From the NCBI GenBank assembly GCA_009838765.1, contig VXQX01000010.1, positions 1 through 64,000 of the forward strand: 64,000 nucleotides of DNA, written 5' to 3'. Under the pieces are notes generated by a model, which saw only the letters and a program-made list of their open reading frames with translations, had not been told where the DNA came from and did not search any database. This DNA is from Gemmatimonadales bacterium. GTDB lineage: Bacteria; Gemmatimonadota; Gemmatimonadetes; Palauibacterales; Palauibacteraceae. Shown piece by piece: positions 54,752 through 62,621 of the stretch. A program made the translations under genes and the position numbers. Numbering within the stretch: position 1 is the first letter of the stretch; every line of letters starts with the position of its first letter.

Positions 54752-57577
54752 ATGCGATACGAATCGCGCACATGCGCCCCCTCGATGACCGTGCTCGCCC
54801 TGTTCGCGGCCGCACTCACCGTGCCGCCGCCGCCCGCCCATGCCCAGGACGGAGCGCGGGATGAAGACGCGGAGGCCGTCCTCAACGCCCCCGGACACCC
54901 GCTGCTCCAGGGGTTCCGGTGGCGGCCCGTCGGCCCGACCGGGCAGGGCGGTCGCGTCGACGACCTCGCGGTCCACCCCGAAGACAGCCGGATCTTCTAC
55001 GTCGGCTTCGCGACCGGCGGTCTGTGGAAGACGACGAACCGCGGGACGACGTTCGAGCCGATCTTCGACAGCTACGAGACGCACTCCATCGGCGCCCTCG
55101 CCCTCGCGCCCTCCGACCCCGACGTCCTCTACGTGGGTACGGGCGAGGCGAACAACCGACAAAGCTCGTCGTTCGGTTACGGTGTCTACAAGAGCACCGA
55201 CGGCGGCGCCACGTTCACGCATGCGGGACTCCGGGAGACGCAGAGCATCGCGCGCGTCCTCGTCCACCCGACGAATCCGGATGTCGTATGGGTGGCCGCG
55301 GTCGGCCATCTCTTCGGCCCCAACGCGGAGCGCGGCGTGTTCAAGTCCAGCGACGGAGGAGCGAGCTGGCGCCACGTACTCGCGGTCGATGAGGACACCG
55401 GCGCGACGGACCTCGTCATGGACCCGTCGAATCCCGACGTGCTGTTCGCCTCTACCTATCAGCGTCGACGCACCGTGTGCTGTTTTGTCGGCGGCGGGCC
55501 GGGAAGCGGAATCTGGCGTTCCGGGGACGGCGGGGAGAGCTGGTCGCCCGTCGAGGGAGCCGGGCTGCCCGCCGGCACCCTGGGCCGCATCGCGCTCGCA
55601 ATGACGCCCGCCGATCCCGACATCGTCTACGCCCAGATCGAAGTGGCCGCGGACCGCGAGTCGCCGCTGTCCGAAGAGGAGCAGGGCGAATGGCGCAGGC
55701 TTGCCAGGCTCGATTCGCTCCCCCCCGACCCGCAGTGGTCCGGGGTGTGGCGATCGGCGGACAAGGGCCGCACATGGGAGTTCCGGAGCAACGAGAACGG
55801 ACGCCCCATGTACTTCAGCCAGATCCGGGTCTCCCCCGAGGATCCCGATCTCGTCTATACCGTGGACCAGCGGGTGTCGAAGTCACGCGACGGCGGCCGC
55901 ACCTGGGAGGTGCTGAGCGGGTACGGCCACGTAGACCAGCACGCGTTCTGGATCGATCCGGCCGACCACGATCACCTCGTGATCGGCAACGATGGGGGGG
56001 TCGACGTGAGTTGGGACCAGGGCGAGACCTGGGAATCGCTGCGCCCCTGGGCCGTCGGGCAGCCCTATCACGCCTCGGTGGACATGCGGCGCCCCTACTA
56101 CGTCTGCACCGGCCTGCAGGACAACGGAAGCTGGTGCGGGCCGAGCTCCGTGCGCTCGGGGCCGATCCTCTCCCAGGACTGGTATCGGGTCGGCGGCGGG
56201 GACGGGTTCTACACGCAGGTCGACCCGACGGACGCGGCGATCGTGTTCGTCGAGTCGCAGAACGGGCGTCTCCGGCGCGTGGATCTGCGCGAGGGCGTCT
56301 CGCGTCCGATCACACCGCGGGTCCCGGATGAAGAAGACCCCATGGACACCAACATCGCCCCGGTTCCATCGGTTGACAGCGAGATCCGGTGGAACTGGAA
56401 CACACCGTTCCTCCTCTCGCCCCACAACCCGCGCATCCTGCACGCGGGCGGCAACCGGTTCTTCACATCGCGCGACCGTGGAGAGACCTGGACGATGGGC
56501 CCGGACCTCTCGAAAGACGTGGACCGGGACGCCGAGGTCGTGATGGGGGTGGCCAACGGCATCCCGCGCTGCTCGCAGTTCGAGCGCGGGACGGAGTGCA
56601 CGCTGTCGCGCAACGATGGCGTATCGATGTGGGGCAGCATGACGTCCATCGCCGAGTCGCCCATCGTCCCGGGCCTTCTCTGGGCCGGAACCGACGACGG
56701 CAACATCCAGGTGAGCCGCGACGGGGGTGCGATCTGGACCGAGGTCAGCCGCAACCTCCCCGGGGGTACGACGCGGCACTACGTGTCCCGCGTGGAAGCC
56801 TCGCATGCGGACGCGGCGACCGCGTACGTATCGATCGACGGGCACAAGAACGACGACCTGCGTCCCTACGTGTACGTGACCCGCGACTACGGCGCCACGT
56901 GGGAAGACATCACATCGAATCTGCCCTCGTTCGGAAACGTGAACACGGTCCGGCAGGATCCGCGGAACCCCCGTCTGCTCTACGTCGGCACCGAGTTCGG
57001 CTTCCACGTCTCGTTCGACGAGGGCGACACGTGGCACGACTTCATGCCGGGCCTGCCCGTAGTCCGGATCGACGATGTGGTCGTCCACCCCCGCGAGAAC
57101 GATCTCGTGTTGGCGACGCACGGCCGCAGCGTCTACATCCTCGACGACGTCACGGCCCTTCAGGCGCTGACCGATGGCATCCTCGCGAGCGACGCCCACC
57201 TGTTCGACCCCCGCCCGGCCGTCCTCTGGAAGAACGATATCCGGCGCAGCCGCTCCGTCACGGGCGACAAGAACTGGACGGGCGAGAGCGCGCCGGCAGG
57301 TACGATGATCCAGTACTACCTGGGCTCTCCGGCCGATGTGTCGATCGAGATCTCGGACCTCGCGACCGGCAGGGTCGTGCGCGGACTCGAAGGCACCGGC
57401 CGGACGGGGCTGAACCGGGTGGCCTGGAATCTGCGCACGAACCCGGGCCTCCAGGGCCGGGGCGGGGCCGGGTTGCCCGTGACCCCGGGCACATACCGCG
57501 TGACGCTGAAGGTGGGTGAGGCCACGCATTCGGCGCTGCTGGAGGTGCTGGAAGACCGCTGGCTGGAGACGCAGTGA
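54752..57577 (+). CDS. Secreted VPS10/sortilin-like BNR-repeat protein
   Basis: 941 residues. Signal peptide ending PPPAHAQ. About nine Asp-box (S-x-D-x-G-x-T-W) repeats are visible, such as KSTDGGATF, KSSDGGASW, RSGDGGESW, KSRDGGRTW, TSRDRGETW and VSFDEGDTW, which build a large propeller (VPS10/sialidase-like). The last 100 residues (from about 830) form an Ig-like C-terminal region. It is found widely in Gemmatimonadota-type genomes. It may bind or cut glycans, but no catalytic triad is evident. A near-consensus promoter precedes it. Confidence 0.85.
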   Translation: MRYESRTCAPSMTVLALFAAALTVPPPPAHAQDGARDEDAEAVLNAPGHPLLQGFRWRPVGPTGQGGRVDDLAVHPEDSRIFYVGFATGGLWKTTNRGTTFEPIFDSYETHSIGALALAPSDPDVLYVGTGEANNRQSSSFGYGVYKSTDGGATFTHAGLRETQSIARVLVHPTNPDVVWVAAVGHLFGPNAERGVFKSSDGGASWRHVLAVDEDTGATDLVMDPSNPDVLFASTYQRRRTVCCFVGGGPGSGIWRSGDGGESWSPVEGAGLPAGTLGRIALAMTPADPDIVYAQIEVAADRESPLSEEEQGEWRRLARLDSLPPDPQWSGVWRSADKGRTWEFRSNENGRPMYFSQIRVSPEDPDLVYTVDQRVSKSRDGGRTWEVLSGYGHVDQHAFWIDPADHDHLVIGNDGGVDVSWDQGETWESLRPWAVGQPYHASVDMRRPYYVCTGLQDNGSWCGPSSVRSGPILSQDWYRVGGGDGFYTQVDPTDAAIVFVESQNGRLRRVDLREGVSRPITPRVPDEEDPMDTNIAPVPSVDSEIRWNWNTPFLLSPHNPRILHAGGNRFFTSRDRGETWTMGPDLSKDVDRDAEVVMGVANGIPRCSQFERGTECTLSRNDGVSMWGSMTSIAESPIVPGLLWAGTDDGNIQVSRDGGAIWTEVSRNLPGGTTRHYVSRVEASHADAATAYVSIDGHKNDDLRPYVYVTRDYGATWEDITSNLPSFGNVNTVRQDPRNPRLLYVGTEFGFHVSFDEGDTWHDFMPGLPVVRIDDVVVHPRENDLVLATHGRSVYILDDVTALQALTDGILASDAHLFDPRPAVLWKNDIRRSRSVTGDKNWTGESAPAGTMIQYYLGSPADVSIEISDLATGRVVRGLEGTGRTGLNRVAWNLRTNPGLQGRGGAGLPVTPGTYRVTLKVGEATHSALLEVLEDRWLETQ

Positions 57578-57604
57578 CCCGGCGCCCGCGAGCCGCGAAA
57601 CCGG

Positions 57605-58855
57605 CTATCCGCCGGCCATCGAGTCGAGGAACTCCTGGTTCGTGTCCGTGCGCTGCAGCCGCTCGATCATGAACTGAATCGCCTCGGCCGGCGGCATGTC
57701 GGAGAGGAAGTTCCGCAGCAGGTACATCCGGTTGAGTTCGACCTCGTTCAGGAGGAGTTCCTCCTTGCGCGTGCTCGAACGGTTGAGATCGATCGCGGGG
57801 TAGATCCGCTTGTCGGAGATCTGGCGGTCCAGCAGGACCTCGCTGTTCCCCGTGCCCTTGAACTCCTCGAAGATGACCTCGTCCATCCGGCTGCCCGTCT
57901 CGATCAGGGCCGTCGCGATGATCGTGAGGCTGCCCCCCTCCTCGATGTTTCGCGCCGCGCCGAAGAAGCGCTTCGGCCGATGGAGCGCGTTCGCATCCAC
58001 GCCGCCGGAGAGAATCTTGCCCGAGTGGGGGACCGTCGTGTTGTAGGCCCGCGCGAGGCGCGTGATCGAATCGAGGAGGATCACGACATCGTGCTGGTAT
58101 TCGACCAGCCGCTTGGCTTTCTCGATCACCATCTCCGCCACCTGCGTGTGGCGGTCGGCCGGCTCATCGAACGTGGATGAGATGATCTCGGCGGGAACGT
58201 TCTCCTCCATGTCCGTGACCTCTTCGGGCCGCTCGTCGATGAGGAGTACGATCACCTTCGCATCCGGCTGGTTCGCGACGATCGCGTTCGCGATCTTCTG
58301 CAGGAGGATCGTCTTCCCGGCCTTGGGCGGGGAGACGATGAGGCTCCGCTGCCCCTTACCGATCGGCGCGATGAGGTCGAGGATCCGCATCGACACATCG
58401 CCGTCCTCCTGCTCGAGGACGAGCCGCTCCTCGGGATAGCGCGGTCGGAGATTGTCGAACGCGATCCGGTGCTTCGCCTTGTCCGGGTCCACGCCGTTGA
58501 GCGTCTCCACCTTCAGCAGGGCGAGGTACCGCTCTCCCTCCTTCGGCGGCCGCACGCGGCCCTGGATGGTGTCGCCCGTCCGCATGTCGAAGCGCTTGAT
58601 CTGCGACGGGGAGACGTAGATGTCGTCCGGGCCGTACAGGTAGTTCCAGTCCTGGCTCCGCAGAAAGCCGTAGCCCTCCGGCAGAATCTCGAGGACGCCC
58701 TCGCCCCGGAGGACGATGTCGGAATCGAGGAGATTCTGTTCGATCCGAAAGATCAGGTCCTGTTTTCGAAGGCCCGAGAAGTTGTGAATGTCGAGTTCTT
58801 CGGCCATGTCATGAAGCTCGCCGATCGACTTCGACTTGAGTTCGGCGATGTCCAT
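57605..58855 (-). CDS. rho: Transcription termination factor Rho
   Basis: 416 residues from ATG 58855; the open frame continues upstream but the family begins [19 protein letters not shown]. The N-terminal RNA-binding domain has [25 protein letters not shown] split as GYGFLRS and [13 protein letters not shown]; Walker A is SPPKAGKT, and the Q/R-loops [17 protein letters not shown] are split: [18 protein letters not shown]. Hexameric RNA helicase that ends transcription. Its promoter-like pair lies 115-140 bases upstream, giving a long leader. Confidence 0.97.
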   Translation of the reverse strand: MDIAELKSKSIGELHDMAEELDIHNFSGLRKQDLIFRIEQNLLDSDIVLRGEGVLEILPEGYGFLRSQDWNYLYGPDDIYVSPSQIKRFDMRTGDTIQGRVRPPKEGERYLALLKVETLNGVDPDKAKHRIAFDNLRPRYPEERLVLEQEDGDVSMRILDLIAPIGKGQRSLIVSPPKAGKTILLQKIANAIVANQPDAKVIVLLIDERPEEVTDMEENVPAEIISSTFDEPADRHTQVAEMVIEKAKRLVEYQHDVVILLDSITRLARAYNTTVPHSGKILSGGVDANALHRPKRFFGAARNIEEGGSLTIIATALIETGSRMDEVIFEEFKGTGNSEVLLDRQISDKRIYPAIDLNRSSTRKEELLLNEVELNRMYLLRNFLSDMPPAEAIQFMIERLQRTDTNQEFLDSMAGG

Positions 58856-58968
58856 CGCCTGCCTCCGGAAGAGAGTGAGCCGGGCTGCAGCCACGCCGCG
58901 TACGGCATGGTCGGTTCGTGAGGTGTCCTGCTTGCGGCCGGGGGATGTGGTCCGAGGTGGACGCACCG

Positions 58969-58997
58969 ACCATAATGGTGCCGCCGGGCACGGTCAA
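58969..58997 (-). promoter_or_regulatory. Candidate promoter of rho
   Basis: On the minus strand TTGACC (58997-58992), 17-base spacer, TATGGT (58974-58969). A transcript from about 58962 would have a leader of about 107 bases before the rho ATG. rho genes of several bacteria are autoregulated through their leaders; no clear attenuator hairpin is seen here. Confidence 0.45.
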
Positions 58998-59039
58998 GGC
59001 GACCGCGCCGCAACCGTAACTGCGACCCGCGAGCGCCCG

Positions 59040-59393
59040 ATGGCCAGACACAATCGCGAAGGAAGGGGACTCGACCAGCTCGGCAACCTGTGGCGGATAA
59101 GCTATCAGCCCGACTGGTTCCGTCTGTTGAAGCTGTCGCGGCCGGTGCCGGGGGGGCGCCGTTCGTCCCGCACGCTGTGCCGCAATCCGGCACGTACGGC
59201 GGACGCGGAGCCGGGCCGGTCGGTGCGGACGCGGATCTCGGCCGCGGACGGGTCCGTCGATGTGGCGGTGTCCATCGAAGACCGCGACCAGGTGGTCGAC
59301 CACGTCATCATCGGGGTCCGGCGAAAGCGCGGCAGAAAGACGGAACTGCTCCGGTTCGCCGTCCACGGCGGCCTTCCGAAGCGGAGGATCTGA
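59040..59393 (+). CDS. Small basic protein of unknown function
   Basis: 117 residues from ATG 59040. Strongly basic: MARHNREGRGLDQLGNLWRI, then YQPDWFRLLKLSRPVPGGRR and CRNPART, with a beta-rich C-terminal part (VDVAVSIEDRDQVVDHVIIG). No signal. It is divergent from rho. I do not recognise a Pfam family. It may bind nucleic acid, given its charge and rho neighbour, which is inference. Confidence 0.6.
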   Translation: MARHNREGRGLDQLGNLWRISYQPDWFRLLKLSRPVPGGRRSSRTLCRNPARTADAEPGRSVRTRISAADGSVDVAVSIEDRDQVVDHVIIGVRRKRGRKTELLRFAVHGGLPKRRI

Positions 59394-59420
59394 GCCGGCG
59401 GCCAGCCGGCAGCCCGGCTG

Positions 59421-60404
59421 CTAGAAGACGCGGATGCGGAGCCAGCGCGACGGGTTGTAACCGAGGTCTTCCGCCAACTCGGCGACTGCGGTGCGCAGGG
59501 CGGCGATTTGGCGTCGGACCTCCCCATCCACGAGAGCCCGGCCCGCGGTCCCCTCGCCGCGCTCCAGCCGCGCGATCATCGCCGCGACACGAGACAGCAC
59601 CGCGTCCAGCGCCTCGACTGTCGATTCGAGATTGCCGACGCCGTGCGCGAGTCGCGGGGACGCCTCCCAGGTCGCGAACCGTTCCCGCACGCGGCGCGTG
59701 GCCGCGCTCACGAGCGTGTCCGTCGCGAGCCGCGCGAGCGACGAGCGCCGAAAGTCCTGCTGAAACAGCTCCTCCAGCGCTTCGAGACTGCTTCGCAGCC
59801 CGGCCAGCGTGCCCGGATCCTCCCGAAAGCGGGCGAGCGAGCCCTGATCCGAGCCGAGCGCGTCCTGCGCTTCGGAGGCGCCCACTTCGAGCGTGCGTAC
59901 CGCCCCCAACAGCGAGTCCGCCAGCGCCATGACCGTCTCCGGTTCGATCGGCGGACCGGAAGCGCGCAGCGTGTCCGAGTAGTTCCAGGGGGGGGCGGAG
60001 CCCGTGCCCGGGTTCACGGAGAGGACGACGGGCGCCACGAGATCCGACGGTCGGACGTCGGCGGTGGCATCCGCTCGCAGGATCGTTTCGGCGGCCCGGT
60101 CGATGACGGCTTCGATCACGACCCGGCTCTCGAGCGACGCATCGCGTCCGTTTGCTCCGGGAGCCTGGAACGAAATCGACAGCACGCGCCCGACCGACCT
60201 CCCGGCCACCCAGACGGCGGAACCCGGCCCAAGCCCTTCCACCGACTGGGCGAGCGCCGTGATCCGGGGGCCTTCGAGCGTCGCGCGGACGATGACCTCG
60301 ATGACGGAGATCGTCGCCGAAAGGACGATGGCGACGGCGATCAGAACCAGGCCCCGCCGGGCCCGGATCCGCGAGACGTCTGAAGAGAGGTCCGTCCGGA
60401 TCAT
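59421..60404 (-). CDS. MCE/MlaD-domain protein
   Basis: 327 residues with one N-terminal membrane helix (LVLIAVAIVLSATISVIEV). An MCE domain follows with SVEGLGPGSAVWVAGRSVGRV, the GLxxGSxVxxxGxxVG pattern. The remaining half is helical with coiled-coil propensity. MCE proteins form hexamers that shuttle lipids between membranes (Mla-type). The ABC permease and ATPase partners are not adjacent. It faces the basic-protein gene convergently. Confidence 0.82.
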   Translation of the reverse strand: MIRTDLSSDVSRIRARRGLVLIAVAIVLSATISVIEVIVRATLEGPRITALAQSVEGLGPGSAVWVAGRSVGRVLSISFQAPGANGRDASLESRVVIEAVIDRAAETILRADATADVRPSDLVAPVVLSVNPGTGSAPPWNYSDTLRASGPPIEPETVMALADSLLGAVRTLEVGASEAQDALGSDQGSLARFREDPGTLAGLRSSLEALEELFQQDFRRSSLARLATDTLVSAATRRVRERFATWEASPRLAHGVGNLESTVEALDAVLSRVAAMIARLERGEGTAGRALVDGEVRRQIAALRTAVAELAEDLGYNPSRWLRIRVF

Positions 60405-60549
60405 CCCTGAGCAGACCCTCTCCCGGCTGCGGCGTCAAGGTGGGACCGGCCAGCTCCGGCCGTGGCGGAGATGCGGTTTGAAGTCCCTCCCCCCGATCGG
60501 AGATTCGCGTGCCTCGCTGACCTGCTCACGCATCGCAAAGGAGAGAATC

Positions 60550-60924
60550 ATGTCGAGAACGGTGAACCGCGTCATCCTCGTCGGAAACGCCGGCAGCGAT
60601 CCCGATGTGCGCGAGACCGCCTCCGGCACCGCCGTCGCGCACCTGTCGCTCGCGACCAACCGCGTGTTCCGCAAGAACGGGGAGACCCAGCGCCGCACGG
60701 ATTGGCACCGGCTCACCTTCTGGCGGCGTCAGGCGGAGACGGTCGGCGAGTACGTGCGCAAGGGCTCGCGCCTCTACGTCGAGGGCCACCTCGAGTACGG
60801 GTCGTTCGAGCGCGACGGCATCGCGATTCCCACCGTGGACGTGGTCGTGGAGGACATGGTGATGCTGGATCCGCGGCCGGACGACGGCGACCTCGCAACC
60901 GACAGCGCCGAGCTGCCGCAGTAG
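60550..60924 (+). CDS. ssb: Single-stranded DNA-binding protein
   Basis: 124 residues from ATG 60550 with AAAGGAGA at 60537-60544. OB-fold features: MSRTVNRVILVGNAGSDPDV, WHRLTFWRRQAETVGEYV and KGSRLYVEGHLEYGSFERDG. The protein ends soon after the fold at DLATDSAELPQ; the usual acidic tip (DDDIPF type) that binds partner proteins is missing. A second SSB elsewhere may carry that role. Confidence 0.9.
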   Translation: MSRTVNRVILVGNAGSDPDVRETASGTAVAHLSLATNRVFRKNGETQRRTDWHRLTFWRRQAETVGEYVRKGSRLYVEGHLEYGSFERDGIAIPTVDVVVEDMVMLDPRPDDGDLATDSAELPQ

Positions 60925-60929
60925 ACTGC

Positions 60930-61589
60930 ATGCATCGCGCCGCATTCGGCGAACCCTCGGCGACGCTCGCCGGGGCACTGGAGACCCGCCCCAGGAACGT
61001 GCATCTTCCCGTGCGTGGGGCGGGTCCGTCGACCAGGTCGAAGCGGAGGAATCCGATACAGACACACGATCCGGGGTTTCTGACCCTGTCGAATCTACTG
61101 TCCCTCAGCCGCATACCGCTCGGCCTCGCCTTCATAGTGGTCTCGGACCCCGGCATGATGGCTCTTCTCGTGGCCACGGCGGGCGCAACGGACGTCCTCG
61201 ATGGGTTCATCGCCCGCGTAAGCGGGACGCGCTCCCAGGTCGGACTCCTGCTCGACCCGCTCTGCGACAAGCTCTTCGTCCTGCTCGCCCTCTCCGGCTT
61301 CCTGGCGGCGGGCAGCCTCGACGGGGTGTCGTTCGTGATCCTGATCCTCCGGGATCTCTATACGGCCGGGTGCTACCTCCTGGCCCGGCTCGTCTCCATC
61401 ATCATCCCCTTCAAGCCCCGGTGGCCGGGCAAAATCGCCACCGGCCTGCAATTTCTTACGCTCCTCGCCCTCATTTTCAACCCTCGGTATGTTCCCGCAC
61501 TCGTGTTGCTCGTCGGCGTAACGTCGGCCTGGGCGATCATCGATTACGGAACGCATTGCCTCCGGCGGAAATGGAAGAGCGCGGCCTGA
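60930..61589 (+). CDS. CDP-alcohol phosphatidyltransferase family protein
   Basis: 219 residues from ATG 60930 (a GTG at 60999 is an alternative). The family motif D-G-x2-A-R-x8-G-x3-D-x3-D is visible as DVLDGFIARVSGTRSQVGL followed by LLDPLCDKL. Five or six hydrophobic helices. It would transfer a phosphoalcohol from CDP-lipid or CDP-alcohol, for example phosphatidylglycerophosphate synthase (pgsA) or a cardiolipin-type enzyme; which is unclear. It begins 5 bases after ssb. Confidence 0.85.
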   Translation: MHRAAFGEPSATLAGALETRPRNVHLPVRGAGPSTRSKRRNPIQTHDPGFLTLSNLLSLSRIPLGLAFIVVSDPGMMALLVATAGATDVLDGFIARVSGTRSQVGLLLDPLCDKLFVLLALSGFLAAGSLDGVSFVILILRDLYTAGCYLLARLVSIIIPFKPRWPGKIATGLQFLTLLALIFNPRYVPALVLLVGVTSAWAIIDYGTHCLRRKWKSAA

Positions 61590-61613
61590 CGATCCCCGGA
61601 CGGCCTGAACGGC

Positions 61614-62621
61614 TTGGGCGTGAAAGAAGAAACAGTCGACATTACCATCATCGGAGGCGGTCCGACCGGCCTCTACGGGTCCTTCTACGCCGGTATGCGC
61701 GGTGCGTCGGCCCGCATCATCGATGTCCTTCCCGAACTAGGGGGTCAGCTTACGGCGCTGTACCCGGAGAAGGACGTGTTCGACGTCGCCGGTTTCCCCC
61801 GGGTGCTGGCCAAGGATCTGGCGCGGGAACTCGTCACGCAGGGTCTGCAGTTCGACGCGCAGGTCTGTCTAGAGGAGCGCGTCCTCGAACTCAATCCGGG
61901 AAACGGCTGCTTCGATCTTCGCACGGACAAGGGTCCGCGGCCCACGCGCACCGTCGTCATTGCGGGGGGTAAGGGCGCCTTCAAGAGCCGCACTCTGCGC
62001 GTGCCGGGCTGGGATGAGTTCCTGAACCGGGGCCTCGCGACGAACGTGAAGGACCCGGAAGTGTTCCGCGGGAAACGCGTCCTTCTTGTCGGCGGGGGCG
62101 ACTCCGCCTTCGACTGGAGTTGGGCGCTGCGGAACATCGCCGGAGAGCTCACACATATTCACCGGACCGACCGCTATCGGGCCCACGAGAGCACGGTCGC
62201 CCAGGTGGAGGGAGCGCATGAACGCGGAGAACTGCGGCTCCGAACGTTCCACACCGTAACGGAGATTCACGGCGGCGAGCGGGTGGAGGCCGCGACGATC
62301 CGGCACACGAAGACGAAGGAAACGGAGCGAATCGAGGTGGACGGCATCATCGCTCTGATAGGTTTCGTTCCGAACATCGGGCCGATCGCCGAATGGGGGC
62401 TCGAGCTGCGGAAGAGGTGCATCGAGGTGGACTCGCGCATGCGCACGAACATCCCCGGCGTCTATGCGGCAGGGGACATCGCCACCTACGACGGGAAGCT
62501 GGAACTGATCTCGACCGGTTTCGGAGAGGCCGCGATCGCCGTGAACAACGCGGTCCACCACATCGACCCGACCGCGAAGGTGAACCCGGGCCACTCGACC
62601 GACTACAAGGTCTTCAAGTAG
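61614..62621 (+). CDS. Ferredoxin--NADP reductase (TrxR-like type)
   Basis: 335 residues from TTG 61614; a GTG at 61620 is equally possible. FAD-binding IIGGGPTGLYGSFYAG and ELGGQLTALYPEKDVFDVAG, NADP-binding VLLVGGGDSAFDW, and the C-terminal VYAAGDIATYDGKLELISTGFGE split: VYAAGDIATYDGK, GFGEAAIAVNN. Active-site cysteines of thioredoxin reductase are absent, as in YumC-type ferredoxin-NADP reductases. It overlaps the convergent ATPase gene by 8 bases at the stop. Confidence 0.92.
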   Translation: MGVKEETVDITIIGGGPTGLYGSFYAGMRGASARIIDVLPELGGQLTALYPEKDVFDVAGFPRVLAKDLARELVTQGLQFDAQVCLEERVLELNPGNGCFDLRTDKGPRPTRTVVIAGGKGAFKSRTLRVPGWDEFLNRGLATNVKDPEVFRGKRVLLVGGGDSAFDWSWALRNIAGELTHIHRTDRYRAHESTVAQVEGAHERGELRLRTFHTVTEIHGGERVEAATIRHTKTKETERIEVDGIIALIGFVPNIGPIAEWGLELRKRCIEVDSRMRTNIPGVYAAGDIATYDGKLELISTGFGEAAIAVNNAVHHIDPTAKVNPGHSTDYKVFK

